Below are positions 12,001-25,250 of a stretch of DNA of 64,000 nt, in pieces; positions within the stretch are counted from its first letter, which is position 1; each line of letters starts with the position of its first letter. Where the stretch lies: the NCBI GenBank assembly GCA_028023455.1, contig JAQFVV010006197.1:18785254-18849253 (forward strand). Reading direction: 5' to 3'. Position numbers and translations under genes: made by a program. The notes below the pieces were generated by a model. That model worked only from the letters and a program-made list of their open reading frames with translations. It was not told where the DNA came from and did no database searches. This DNA comes from Epiperipatus broadwayi (lineage: Eukaryota; Onychophora; Udeonychophora; Euonychophora; Peripatidae).

Positions 12001-14438
12001 TTTATTCACCATCATAAATACATGATTAACAGAATCCAAAATAAATATAATACATTTGCACAGTATAAAATAAATTATTCATTTGTTAAAAAATAATAAT
12101 TATCCAGAATATGATATTTGAATAATTTTTCTTCTGCAATAATATTATTATAGTCATAATTAATAACACAATTTACTGCATAGAATTTGATATTGTTTGT
12201 TGCCACATATATCAGATTATACCATATTAAGATGCCACATGAGAAATAAAAAGAATCATATTATTATTGTTATTATTATTATTATTATTATTACATATCC
12301 TAGTCTTAAATAATAAATAGGATTAATAATTACTTAATTAAGAGTAGGAATATTATTATTTATTATTGTTATTATTATTGGTTAGGGGTAGTTAGGAATG
12401 ATACAAAATCCCTTATCATACTTGGCTACAGTAGATATCTTAAAATTGATTAGATTATTTTTCAAGAACCTGAGATAATTATAATTATATATTTTGTTAA
12501 GAGATTAGAATTTAGTTTAGTAATATGATACTAAATTACTTATTATTGTTAAAGTCATAAGAATACTATGAATTTATTATTATTATTTGAAATAATAAGG
12601 GAGATAGTGTTTTTATACCATTGAGAGTGTATCCTGTGGGATATAGGCTCAATGTAATTCATTACTGCTGTATCTTCACTAAATTGTCTAAAGTGTTTTA
12701 TTAGTTAAATTTTCATAAATCGAACCATATATTATTTATTAATTATTTAGAGCTAGTCGAATGGTAGAAATGATAATAGGATATCATTATTATTTATTAT
12801 ATTAAAATTAAAAAAATTTTAGCCGGAGCCTTATTATTTATTGAGCTAATTTTCTATTTTCTATTATGTATCAAACGGAAGATGAGGGTACAATATATAA
12901 ATTGTAACAATTTAGGAAAAAATATAATGGTATGTAAGGGAGGTGATACACAAAAGACAAAACAATATCTAAGAAAATTAAATTTGTTTAAACATATGAT
13001 TATAAATGAATGAGGAATATTATTTTTTTTGTATACCACAATACCAGAGTGCTATCAAACAAACACAATTCAAATATATCACATGCTGAACCATGAATTT
13101 TATTTACAAAATTACACTTTCATTAAATACTTATCATATAATATTTATATATGCAAATAAAATCTAAATATTAATACTATTTGTAATATAAAAAGTATTT
13201 TCTTCCAATTAAAAGGTTTTCCAATCATATCCTTGTTCAATGGTTTATTCTACATGTGTAAAATTCTGCTTATTAAACCCACCCAAATCAATTGGGTAAG
13301 AGCTAATACTTATCTAAACTGCCAGATGAAAAAAATACAATTTTATTAATTTGCAAGCAGCACTGGTCTTTAATTATATTTTGAAATTGAAATGAATTTG
13401 TTGTCGAAAGTATTTAGGTTGCTAATATCTAACTCATATTTATATTCTTGAACTATTTATCAATACTCAAAACGGAAATATTTTAATACTAAAATATTAA
13501 TTAATTAATAATATAAATGGCTAAAGATATATATATAACTGAAATGTTACCCCCCCCCCCCCCAATAAAATAGACAAAATATAATTGACCACTTTAGATT
13601 ATATATTTCACTTTTAATTAGTAATACTTTAATATTCTTTTCTTCACTAACAAATCTTACATATTACCAATGAGATAGATTAAGACAATATTTATTGTTT
13701 GCATTCACATAAACATTCTCAAATATTTATACCCATGCAGGGTAAAATGTAATTTTCATTGGTTACGAAAAAATTACTGTACTTAAAATGTATTTATTAT
13801 CATGTAGAAGTTTAGTACAATTACTTTGCACAAATCGCTTTTATATTTATAAACATATACATTTTAGACATTATATGCAGTAGTTTAATAAAAATAAATA
13901 TACAGTATTCCATTATTAAGGGGAAACAAATAAATAAATCATTTTATTTATTTAAAGTACAGTATTTTATATAAATTTATCAATTCAAATTAAGATAATA
14001 TATATAAAACTCTTAATAATTTTTCCAGGCATGCGTAGTTTCAAATTCAATTTATGGCTCCATCTATAGATGATTAAATATTTCCACATTTACTATTACT
14101 ACTTTTTTATGGCAAGAATATTAAAAAGGAAATTGCCTTATTTACTCAAACTCTTTCATAAAATAATAATTAATTAATGATAACTACTTCAATCTATATC
14201 TTATTTTTAAGCACACACGTATTATATTTACTATGTATAATATTTTATCAAAAAATGCTGTGACCATTTAAACTTGACTTTAATCTCCTAAAACCCATAA
14301 GAATAAATTATATAATTATCTTGTATAATTTTATTATAATCCCTCTTTTTGAATATATTAAAACTACATCTCAAAGAAATTTTAAATATTAATTATATAT
14401 ATAATAAATAATCATAATATTTTAAAAAATCTGTATTT
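9011..14438. other. AT-rich desert
   Basis: No gene, RNA or clear element was recognised. A short stretch near 10660-10690 ('atggttggaaga...gttagtactgaga') resembles 7330-7365 of the RTE remnant and may be a scrap of the same family. A poly-C run sits at 13550-13563. Small ORFs at 11008-11190 and 12854-13039 look like chance openings in T-rich sequence. Confidence 0.55.
12259..12292. repeat. (TTA)n microsatellite
   Basis: Simple trinucleotide run with one G interruption. A related shorter run lies at about 12352-12380. Confidence 0.9.
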
Positions 14439-14771
14439 GAAAAGCAGAAGCAACTATCTCCCACTGAGTTAATTAACATAAAAAAATCAATGAAAAGATA
14501 GAATGATAACATTCTAGTTTTATGCTATTTTGTTATGTAAGCTTAGTTAAAAATAAACATTCTTCATCCTCTGAATATATTAATGGTGATTGCAGAACAT
14601 TTAGTCTGTACACAAACTAAAGCAGTAGACAATATTCGGTCCTTATATAAAAACCAAGTCAAAAACTAAGCTTATATAATAACAGAACCTAAAGATAGAA
14701 TACCATTTTATCTTTTCATTGATTTTTGACAAGTTAAATAACTCAATGGGAGGTAATTACTTCAACTTTTC
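14439..14771. mobile_element. MITE with terminal inverted repeats (~333 bp)
   Basis: The left end reads 'gaaaagcagaagcaactatc' and the reverse complement of the right end 'gaaaagttgaagtaattacc', continuing into 'tcccaYtgagtta' and 'aaaaatcaatgaaaagata'. The terminal inverted repeats are about 70-80 bp with scattered mismatches. The interior also folds ('aagcttag' near 14540 against 'ctaagctt' near 14670). No coding sequence. A DNA-transposon derivative is the simplest reading; the superfamily is unknown. Confidence 0.7.
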
Positions 14772-14773
14772 AA

Positions 14774-14793
14774 TTATATATATATATATGGTT

Positions 14794-14830
<37 letters not shown>
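14774..14830. repeat. (AT)n microsatellite, two blocks
   Basis: Alternating AT runs at about 14774-14789 and 14797-14830 flank a short 'ggttac'. They begin at the end of the MITE, which may have inserted into or seeded the run. Confidence 0.85.
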
Positions 14831-14832
<2 letters not shown>

Positions 14833-15590
14833 CCTTACCACTCAGAGTCAAATATATTGACCAAAAAAAACCATTTATAGTTAAATAGATGTTGAATAAG
14901 CCAGATGTTACAAACATTCAAAAAGTGTTAATTTCAAGATTTTTCAGATTGATGTGTTAAGTGTTTCCATAAGAAAGTAGTCAAGGGAATTGTTGTTAGG
15001 CTGAAAATTGTTTTATAATAAAAGTAAAACTAAAAATCAAGTAAGAGAACTATTCTGGGATAGGGAAATAATCAAAAAATATTACTGTGAGGAGACCATT
15101 CTTGAAATTCACTTGGTGCAGAACTGTGAAGGCATTGCGCAGAGCTAAATGACTGTTCAGGTCCAGATAAATGCAGCAGTATCAGAAACCATATCGTGAC
15201 AGAAAATGTTGAACTACAAAAGAAACCACGGAAGATAGACAGTGAATCATAATATCACCCAAATTAGAAATAAATGAAAACTAGTACATGAAAATGCATA
15301 AAACATAGTGGAAAAGAGAATCCAATCAATAGTACTTCCAAAATTGTCTAGAAGTAAATAAATTTCAAAACATCTTAAAGACTACTTGTACTAAGCAATC
15401 AGGAAATCAACATTTCAGATTACAGAGAATTTCTATACCAAAGATTTGATTCTGTTTAATTTATATATGATAAAGAAAAATATGACTTAATATAAATAAA
15501 TAAAATATATATTGGATATATATTATCCCAGTAAAGAGATCACTGGTATGAAATAAAATACAAGACAACTATTTGTTTTATTATTATTGA
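14831..15590. other. No recognisable gene
   Basis: AT-rich sequence with slightly higher complexity around 15080-15250, but no domain or RNA gene identified on either strand. Confidence 0.5.
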
Positions 15591-15815
15591 TTATTCAACA
15601 TAGTCTTCTTGTGATTCAATAAATAGCATGAAGCAGTTATAAAACTGTTTAAGGCACTCCTTGAAATCTCCACTGAAATCATATGCAAAAGTTTGGGTGT
15701 GAGGTTTTGATCTAAATTGAACAATGATTTTTTCTTTTCATGTCAACTTTGGTTTTGGAAATAACTAAAAGTCAGCAAGAGTTGAATCAAAAAAATAGAA
15801 TAAGCACTCAAGCAT
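15591..15815 (-). pseudogene. Mariner-type transposase C-terminus
   Basis: On the minus strand a single frame with a few internal stops reads LADF*LFPKPKLT (15777 to about 15741) and then DFSGDFKECLKQFYNCF... to IESQEDYVE and a stop at 15591. This matches the C-terminal layout of mariner transposases, where 'PDLAPsDYxLFpkLK' is followed about 50 residues later by a terminal '..CI...GDYxE'. The DDE/D catalytic triad should lie upstream, but the sequence is interrupted at 15816 by the candidate solo LTR, and I found no catalytic block beyond 16770. The remnant is dead. The superfamily call is family knowledge applied to short motifs. Confidence 0.6.
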
Positions 15816-16770
15816 TGTAACGGTCAGAAAATGTGTGACTCGTAAACATAGTGCAGAATTCGACCACTATACAGAACAGCAGCACCATCGAGTAGCGAAG
15901 CCACCCGTTATACTAATCCACGAAACAACACATCTGATGCGACATTAGTAAATATTTCCTTAGGCACGGTGGTCAGGAGTTAGCCAATAATTAAACTAAT
16001 ATTAATTAAACATTCATATTTACATAATCGAGGAAATATATATAATGGGTATCGAATAAATGAAACGTAACTGCAGACGTATAGTTTAAAATTATTTATT
16101 AACACATTTTAATAAGATCATTTACTAACAATATTTATGGATTAAAAGCTTCAGTAGCGGGATTTGCGACATGATTATATTTTAAAGAATACATTTATTT
16201 ATTTGTTTACAAAAGGAATTCATTTATTTGAGGGCGTAATCTAGCTACCTAAAATTCTCGAGTAAGTATTTCTAATGCATGCCTGGAGGAATTTATACCT
16301 TTGCAATGCAAGAGTCTAAAGTATGGGTTATAAGAGTAGTGGCAGACATATATTTATTTAATTAAAATATTTATTTATAACTAAGGGCAAACATTTATTT
16401 GAGAGTGAATTATGAAGATAATGCAGAGACGGAGTGATATATAGAATAATAAAATTAAGTAAAGGAACACATGGTACGCTTTAGAAAGGCGATATGGAAT
16501 GGCAGTATATTGAAACTGCAATGCCGCGAATGGGTTTATAAGAATGACGGGCTGGTCTCTGCCTCAGCCCGATGAAGTAAGGTGTCACATAAGCATAACC
16601 AGGGACAAGCGGTCCGTGTCGCAGTTTTGCCGGCTGGCTGCATGACGTTGTCAAATCCTACGGGAGCACCCATTATACCCACTTGTGTAGGACGACTGGG
16701 GTTAATTTCAACCCTGAAGAATCCGGAAATTTCACGACAGAATGGGTCATCGCGTCTCTAAAACGTAACA
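15816..16770. mobile_element. Candidate solo LTR (~955 bp), CpG-retaining
   Basis: Starts TGTAACGG and ends CGTAACA, the TG...CA form of LTR ends with matching short inverted termini. The block is richer in G+C and CpG than its surroundings (for example 16590-16760), with edges that coincide with these termini. No ORF. I see no primer-binding site next to either end, which suits a solo LTR. The flanks gcat and catg do not form a clean target duplication, so the call is provisional. Confidence 0.45.
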
Positions 16771-19452
16771 CATGTATACTGTATAAACGATTATGATGAG
16801 ATTTAAAATAGATTTCTAACTCGGCCCTACATTATCAACATTTACTAAAGAACGTTGGCGACTCTCAAAGAAATGTAATTTGATGGAATTATTCATTAAG
16901 ATTTAATATATACAAAACATATCTAAACTGGGAGTTATTACAACTAATATGCCAGCCATTTGCGAAGTAGTAGACCCTGCATTACAATAAATGATGCATT
17001 GAATGCGTGTCGATTTATATGAAAGTTAAGTTAGTTATGAAAGCAAATATTAATGAAAATTTGACACGCATTCATTGTTCCAAGCGATCATAGATTTAAA
17101 CTCTGAAAATTGAGACAATTATGAGCAGGCAATAATTAAATAATAACTATAGATAAAATGTAGATTTGAGAAATACGCATGCAAGAAAGATAGAGTGAGG
17201 TAAGCTAGATTATTAGAGAAATTTACACATTAAATTAATTATTCAATTTTAGTTATACAAATGATAGTTTTTACATTTTATAATTTAGATAAGTATTATG
17301 AAGAAGAGCTATAGCATATTATTAGAGTACTCTAGAGTTTGAACACAGACAGGTACCTGTTTTATAAGAAGTTTTCCGAGTCCATTAGTTTAGCAGCAAA
17401 AGTTCACGAGTGGCAAGTCTTTCTTGTATTTAGATATTTCATTTAATTTCATGGCAGCAGCAGCTTTCTCATTCATTTCAGGCAGCAGATCTTCATGGTG
17501 AATTTATGATGGGCAATGGAAAGTTTGGCATCCGATAGGCCATCTCCCAATGGAGAATAATCTAGGTGCTTTACTCGGTCATGCCTTGGCAGGAACAAAT
17601 TATTTTTATTATTTTTGGAGACTCTCAGTGATCGAGAGCAAAGCTAAAATTTAAGTGAATGTCTCCAGCAAGTCTAAGATGGCCTCTTTTTTTTTTTTAT
17701 CTTGATCTTTCACATTTTTGTTAAGATATTTTAGGTTCTACTTAATCTGCCCTGAGGATAATCAATGCATTTTGTTGGTTCTTAATTAAAGAAAGCTGCC
17801 GTTCTATTGTTTACATTTTACATTTACTAATTATATTTTGGGGAATTTTTCTTTAATTAATCTATTATCTATCACTGACCAATGCTTTTCAATTTCAAAG
17901 ACAAAAAGGAAACATAAGATTATTTTAACTTTTAATTAAATATTACATCAGATTTTTTTTTAGAATTATTATTAAACGAAATTTAAACAAAGCAACAAAT
18001 ACGAACTTTATAATCCAAAATAAATGATTAAAATTATACAAAATCATATAACTAAAAGAAATCTAAATTATATTATTTTATCCCTATTTACTGCGTTTAA
18101 TTTGAGATCGAAATGTGTGCGTGTTTATGCTGAATTCTACATATATTTATACATTTTTAATATTGCTACACACACAACTCGATACCAAAAAGTTTAAATT
18201 TGGGCGGGATAGACCGGTCAGTGAGAGACAATAGAAAAAGGTGAAACTTAAGATTCGAATACGAATCTTACTGTTTCAGCATAACAACGTCTTTTTTAGA
18301 AAAAATAGTGTGCACAATCTTAGCTCTGTAAAATAGCATGTTGCCATGCAACGTTGACCAAAAGTTTTACTTGCGGTATCAACTTGTTTTCACAAATCAT
18401 TCAAAATGTTATTTATCATTTAATCTCTAGTAATGTATTCATTATAAATAATGCTCTTAAAAAAAAAAAAAACTTTTAAGAAAGGGTTTGATTTCACTCT
18501 TTTGCATCCATATTTTCTTTGTTTTCTATTTTCAAGCTATCTCCATTCTTTATTCTGGAACATAGTTGATAATTCATGTTGGAAGCACCATGACTCCTCA
18601 AAATTACACTGTTTGACAATAATTACAATCCAAGGTTGTGCTCATTTTTTGTAGAGATCCATTATGGTGTCATTTTTGGTTGACTAATATCCTTTGGAGC
18701 AGAAAGAACACACATACCTTCTACTTTTCTCATTCTTCCATTAAAATATAATGGATAGTGATTTTGGAAGTGACAATCAGTTTCCCAATACATCTGATAC
18801 AAACACAGCTATTGAAACATTTTTGGCAACTATATGCATAATTTTCTCATTTATATTGTAATGTAATAGTGCCATTTAGGCATTTGTTTTATATCTTATT
18901 ATACTAGGAAAATGACTCTTTACTCAAATGAGAATCTGTGGGCAACTGTTTACTAGGTGGAGTGACTATAATCTAAAAATTTATCCTGATTAAAGCAATA
19001 AAAAGTGATGATACTGAAGCTTACATTAAGCATAAGACTTAATGCCAACCCACTCATTTGCTGATCATCATCCATTCCATGACATATAAATGATTAATTC
19101 AATAGTTAGGTGTTTAAATTAGCCTTATCACAACTTTTAGATTATAATATATTCTATTTTTAGTTATATATCAAATACTTGTCTATTACAAGAGAAATTG
19201 ATGAGAAATGATGCTTCTAATAATAACAATTTATTTACAACATCAATAAAAACAATTTAACTTTTCTGGCTTCTTGTGTGACAAAAAACTATTTAGAATG
19301 GATCTGACCCCCCCCCCCAATATGACTGACCTCACAATCTCAAGGTTAATTATGATAATTAACAAATCTTATAAGATTTAAAAGAAATATTTTTCCATTC
19401 TTTTCATATCATAAAGTGAATTTTCATCTTATAACAAAAGAAATATATATAT
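16771..19452. other. No supported gene; mixed-composition intergenic DNA
   Basis: Contains an inverted repeat with a 51-bp spacer (arms about 16998-17011 and 17063-17076, core GAATGCGTGTC/GACACGCATTC), a moderate-complexity patch at 17340-17690 and a short palindrome 'aagattcgaatacgaatctt' near 18250. A poly-C run lies at 19308-19318. Nothing allows a gene, promoter or exon to be called. Confidence 0.5.
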
Positions 19453-21606
19453 TATAACGATCCGGAGAAAGAAAGCTTAACGTGATCTGCACTACAGGGC
19501 GCCTAGGTATTTGAACCTAGAAAAATTTATAGAGTAGGCAGATAAGTAAGTCAAAAAAAAAATTTTTTTTTTTTTAAAAAATTTTGATTCCAGTCGTTAG
19601 CCCATTGTCACTAGTTCAAGGACTAGCAGAGATTAAATAATATGATATAAATTCTTATCTAAGAATATATAAAAAAGAATAAAATAAGTCACTGCTAGTA
19701 ATTAACATACAAAAATTTATTTATGCACACATATATATAACATTTAACATTTTTATTTTAATATGTTTACTTTAACATTAAACTTTATTTTTAACTTTTA
19801 CTTTAGATTTTTAATTTACATTTTTAAATTTTATACTATTATTAGTTCGCACAAATGGATTTAAAAAAGTTGATTTAAAACATGTTGAGTATAGATCGGT
19901 TACATAGATTTCACTATTAAAGACATTTCAAAATAAACATAAACGATCAAAATATAAAGTCATTGATACCGTCAATTGCAGAGGGAAATTTATAAGTAAC
20001 CCATTAGCATTCACATATAAGATGCTTGCATTGACACCAATAACTTAAAAGACATCCGAATAAATACATTTTAGATACTTACCGTAAGGTATCATTATTT
20101 ATCGAATGTCTATATATTTTGATCAAATATGAATATCCAAAACATAATTAACTGATAACCAATCCATGCAAGCATCTATAAACAACTTAAACTTGTGCAT
20201 TTTTATTTAGTGTCGAGTATGAATAGACTACATAGATTTGCATTTGAAAAGAAAATATTCTATCCTTATTTAACCTTAGGCCAAAAGTTCGCAGTCGAAC
20301 TAATGCCAATTCATCTGATATATCAATGTATTCAATGTAATACGAAATACGGCAGCACAAAAAGTTAAGAGAAGAAATTTCCTCTCGTCAGATAGGAATA
20401 CTACATCTATCTGACAAGAAGAGCAATAAAAAAAAACTCCATAGAAAGGAACTGCGGTCTCCAACTTATAATTCCTTCCATAGGCAAATGGGTGAGTGTG
20501 GCGTATACAAACGATTCTGCCTGTAGCGAATCTTGCATTACATCTACTAACTACACCAATATATCCAATCCATTGACCCAATTTAACTACGAAACAAATA
20601 ACCTAAGATTACCCTCCCCTAATATAACTTTACAAATCTATACAGCCATTCATGCCCGACTTAAGTTTAACATTGATATATTTTAATTTATCGGAAAACA
20701 GAAATCATAATAAACTTAAAGAACAAAAAAAAAAACTAAATGGAAATGATTTTACAAAAGAAATACATTAAATAAAATTATAACTAATTAATAAATAACA
20801 TTGGTCAGATAGGATTCTATTTCTTATAAATTAAAGACTGAGAAAGTTTATATTTTAAAGTTCTTAGTGTTTCAAAATGTTTTTAAAGTTCTTACGATTT
20901 TTTTTTCAACGTTCCTCTTTATTCATTGCATGCCGTTTGGAATCCACATTAAATCCCCCGACGATTCTGTTGTCCTCAGTATAAGAAAAGCGATGTTTCA
21001 TTTTTCCATTTTTATAACAACTGAAGGAATTGAAAGTGCGTCTTTCAATCCCTTCACCTCCAACTCTCCGACTTAACACATCTCAGTCCTCTCTTAATAA
21101 TCCATAATAATTTCCAACTTTTCCTTTTATATTAATCTTAAGGATTGACTCAACATTACATCATCGATGATGGTGGTCTTTTCACTGAGGTCCAATTCCA
21201 TAGGGATTTCTTTTTATTTGCTAAAAGTTTCTACTGTTTTCCTATCTGACCGTTGTTTATACATTTAAATGCCCAAGGGTTTGTTCACTTGGACTAATTA
21301 AAATAATCATTTCCATAACATTAATTAACCTGTTTTCCAAATCCAAAGATATATTTAAAGATAAATTTAAAGATATAATTTTATCTCCAAATCTTTTTAA
21401 AATTTAGTTTTAAAATACTTTTTCTTTAATAAAGTTTTATTTTAATAATTTTTCTCACCTGTGCGATTTATATATATATATATGAGTTTAAGGTAGAATT
21501 TATTTTCAATTTTTCTGTCTTAAAAAAAAAAATTTTAAATGCAAACTTTTTATTTTAATGTTTAATAATAAAAAAAAATAATGTAACGTCGTCTGTGCTC
21601 GTTACA
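19453..21606. mobile_element. Candidate LTR-type insertion, ~2.15 kb, unclassified
   Basis: A CpG-retaining block begins 'tataacgatccgg' and ends 'gctcgttaca', both next to 'atat', which could be a 4-bp target duplication but is low in complexity. The termini resemble TGTAAC...GTTACA ends with one change at the left. An open frame of 93 codons on the minus strand (20581-20300, MGQWIGYIGVVSRC...) and a 64-codon frame on the plus strand (20492-20686) overlap here; neither shows a motif I know. It may be a large solo LTR, a non-autonomous element, or unique DNA. Confidence 0.35.
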
Positions 21607-22776
21607 ATATATATCAACATATTAAAAATGACTTAGGATGAAAATGAGTCTTTACAAAACTAATTACTTTTGAGGATTAATTATTAATTATTTATAATAG
21701 AGTATTTAAATTGATTTTATAAAATTGGAATGCAATCCTTTTTTCTTCTGAATATAAATATTGAAAGTATTAATATTAAGGTCTGATCATTATTTACACA
21801 TTTTCATGGCTTTATGTATAATTTGAACAAAACTATTAGATTTTTCTGATAACAATAAGTATCTATTCGTATAATTAGAAATGGAAAAAACCCAGTAAGT
21901 GCTTAATATATGCGCATCGTTCCTCTTCTTTGATAAATTCATCATGTAATTCATAGTTTACTTCTCTGATATTTTACTTTTAAATATCATGTTTTCTTAC
22001 AATCATGCAAACAAATCTGACAATGATAAACATAATTATGCATTTATTTTATCACTATTTGGTCATCATATTCTACCAACAAAGGTTATATCTGGAAAGG
22101 TGAATTCAACACCTAAGTGGACTTCTACTCAGCCATGATAAATAAATATGAATCTAATTGATTTAAAATCATTATCACAGCTGCTAATTTGCGAACTAAA
22201 CAAATTAATAAGCTTTGAAAACCTATATCTGATTAAATAGCTTTTTTTACCCTTGTTGGCTGACAACAATTAAAAATTTCCATAGCAATTTTATAACAAT
22301 AGAAAAAAAAGTAAGCCTTTTCAAAATACATTCCCATTGTCTGTAAGATTAATCTGCATTGACTTTATTTTTTTTATTAACATTTAATTTTTCAAATATA
22401 AATAATTTCATTTTGAAATAATACTAGAAGGAAACAAAAAGCAAACTTCTCACTTATTTCAATTTTTTTTTTTTTAATTTATGATCCCATTATGATTTAT
22501 CTTTAAAACACACAACCAAATCATCCAAAAGCTTTAAACTACTTATTTAACTTTATTTTTTATGTTTATATATGTGACCCATGTCATAAGATTATAATAC
22601 ATATAGTACCATTTACACCTTCACTGAACACTTTATAATGAAATCAATAAAATAAAATTCATTTCTTCTGACTTAGATACATCTGTGCATCAGAGCTACA
22701 ATTTTCAAATATGTATAACCATACAATTAATGCTTATCTATAATATACATACTTATATATAAAAGACATTATATAT
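21607..22776. other. No recognisable gene
   Basis: AT-rich sequence with homopolymer runs and nothing coding on either strand. Confidence 0.5.
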
Positions 22777-22830
22777 CAGGGGTAGCCAAACTTTTAGACA
22801 TTGGGAGTGACTTTTTTGGTGAAAGCGTAC
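22777..22830 (+). mobile_element. hAT-like terminal inverted repeat (one end only)
   Basis: CAGGGGTAGCCAAACTTTT is close to the terminal repeats of hAT (Charlie-type) DNA transposons, which begin CAGGGGT and continue into a CCAAACTTTT-like stretch. The matching opposite end was not found, so this is a possible decayed half element. Confidence 0.35.
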
Positions 22831-22849
22831 CTGAGTTAGTTATCATTCA

Positions 22850-24620
22850 ATTTTACAATGCAAATCTATTGGCTAATAATATTCTGACAAGTCTTTGTAT
22901 TAAATTTAATATTTCATTTATTTGAATGAGATATACATTTTTATGTGGTAATAAATTAATAGATTTAGAATTATTAGATATTTAATAGGTAATTAAAAGT
23001 TTATTATAATTATTTTATTAGTTATATGTAACAGTTATGTTAGGACAGAAATTTATATCGGAACTGATTCGATGACTTTCAAAATACAAATATAGTAATT
23101 ATTTAAGATAAATAAGTGCAGTTACAATTGAATGCTTGCATATTCTTTTAAGCTATTATTTATTGGGTGAATATTATATCAAGTTAGTATTTAGTTATAG
23201 AGATAGTAATCTTATTATATTATAAAGCTGGTAATAATATATATCAAACTTTTTATTTGAAGTTCATTAAACAAAGCAATTTACTTTAATTATATATAAT
23301 TTAAGGTTTAATAACTTAGTTTTATTAGACTGAAAAATAATTTGTTGTGATTTGCTAATCATATTTGAATAAGTATCAAATGGGAATCCATCATTTATCT
23401 TGTATTATGATTGTTATATCGTAGATTTTGAGATTATTTAAAGTGTTGAGTTTATTTTATAGTATGCTAGATTAGTTGATTTTATGTATTATATTAAATT
23501 ATAGTTTATTATTAAGATACTTTATTTTATTTAAGATTTAATGTTATGAATTTATAGGATTTTAGGATAGAAAGTTTTATACACTTATTAAGGATAGATT
23601 GATGGGCATAAATTTATAGATAATAAAAGCTTGGTATCATTATCAAATATTTGATTTTATTGCAATTAGTTTATTTTATAAGAATATATTAATATTAATG
23701 AAATATCATTGCTGAGTTAGAATTATTTTTATTTTATTTAGTTATAATTCGAGATCAACTATTGAGTTATACTTTATTTTGATATCATTGATATTTTAAA
23801 TTTGTAAGTTATGCTAAAATCTCTGTTTCTTATTTTTATAATTCTCATTTTGATATAAATAGCTTCTAAATCTATAGGGCATACTAAAGTTATTATTTTA
23901 TTCATTTATGAATTATTTATTTAAATATGAATAATGTTTAACATTTAGGATAAGTTTGTAATGTTATAAATAGTTTTAATTCATGAAGAACATCAAGGTT
24001 TATCTTTCTCATCTCTTGTCATTAGGTTCATTCTATTATAAGTGTTTTGTTTAATAGGGACATATTACTATTTCTAAGGTATTGATATTTACTTATTATT
24101 GTTTTCTTTTCTAATCTGTTATAAATAACACTCATATTCTTAGGATAATTTGAAACACTGATTTTATTTATTTCCAAAGCATTACAAATGATATTCAAAT
24201 CTGTGGGGTTATAGCAGAGATTAGCATCATTTTATTTTGTTATAAATAGTGTCCAGACATGTGGCTTTATTTGAATTGGATGTTAGCTTAGCATTCATTG
24301 GTTGTTAGTCATCTTGACTCAGTTCATCATTCCATTACAGGTGACATTGCAATTCATGGGCATTATTAAATTAGGATTGTTCTTTCTTGGTTCATGTTTT
24401 ATTCTGTTATAAATGGTGACCAATAATTAAGTTATAATAAAGGTTATATTATCCTCATATTTCATTCTGTCACCAATATCATTCAACTTTAAGGGATATA
24501 TTTTATTGAGTTACAAATGGCAGTGCAATTCATGGGGCATTATTAAATCAGAACCATTCTTTCATGACTCAAATTTTATTGTTACAATATATAAGTCTAC
24601 AAGCTTATATTTCTGTATTA
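22850..24620. repeat. Decayed AT-rich tandem repeat (minisatellite-like)
   Basis: A loose motif of the form 'ttattctgttataaatagtg' recurs at about 24027, 24115, 24231, 24330, 24410, 24466 and 24514. It alternates with a 'caattcatgggGcattattaaat' type motif (24350, 24530). Spacing is irregular (50-120 bp), as expected of an old array with deletions. The earlier part (22850-23900) is weaker but similar in texture. Confidence 0.4.
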
Positions 24621-24774
24621 TTTTAACTTTCTACTTTGATTATTTCAAACAAAAAAAAATCTGTAGATACATCTTATGAATATATGTAATTTTATGAAAA
24701 AAATCAAGCTAGTACAAACTTGTGATGGGATTCAATCACTATCTTCCCCATCACAATACAATATCCTATATTAT

Positions 24775-25250
24775 ATTTAGAAAGTAATCACCCCTCCTCA
24801 CTAGCACTGTACTATGATATTAAACAGTGATATTAACTGCAAAGAGACTTTGAGAAAGTAAGAATGACTGTCTTATTTTCAAACTCATATGCATTTATAT
24901 GAGTCAATTTTAAATGTCAGAAGTAAGAATATGAATATATAAAACATTCAATTTAAATCCAGTTCTTTTTAATAATTATATTATCACTTATGAAATATTA
25001 TAATTTACTTCATGCAAATATTAGATGTTAAACTATGTAATAATTAATAAATTTTACTAGTGCAGTGTTAGATTGTAATTATATTTAGTAAATAATCATC
25101 TGTTCTCATTAGCACTGTACTATAATATTAAACAATGATGTTAACTGCAAGGATACTCTCACCTGACCACAGGATAAAGACTTTGAGAAAATCAAAATGA
25201 TCATCTTATTTTTAAACTCAAATGCAATTATATGACTAATCTTATATTAT
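24775..25250. repeat. Diverged direct repeat, ~306-bp offset
   Basis: 24775-24915 and 25079-25250 share 'tagcactgtactat', 'attaaacaRtgatRttaactgcaa' and 'actttgagaaa...atcttattttYaaactca' in the same order. The second copy has an extra ~25 bp. Non-coding. Confidence 0.65.

Noticed and set aside
13550-13563. Poly-C runs (also 6573-6582, 19308-19318) as regulatory G-quadruplex/i-motif sites
   Set aside because: Isolated homopolymers with no associated gene or repeat pattern; probably simple slippage products.
17340-17690. Possible exon with a splice acceptor ('tttcag' near 17480)
   Set aside because: Frames on both strands are broken within about 40 codons and encode nothing recognisable.
18345-18358. 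X-box-like motif (GTTGCCATGCAAC) as an RFX promoter site
   Set aside because: The second half-site departs from consensus and no gene start is visible nearby; a chance match cannot be excluded.
20300-20581. 93-codon minus-strand ORF as a host gene
   Set aside because: No domain, no supporting exon or promoter structure, and it overlaps another ORF on the other strand inside a possible insertion.
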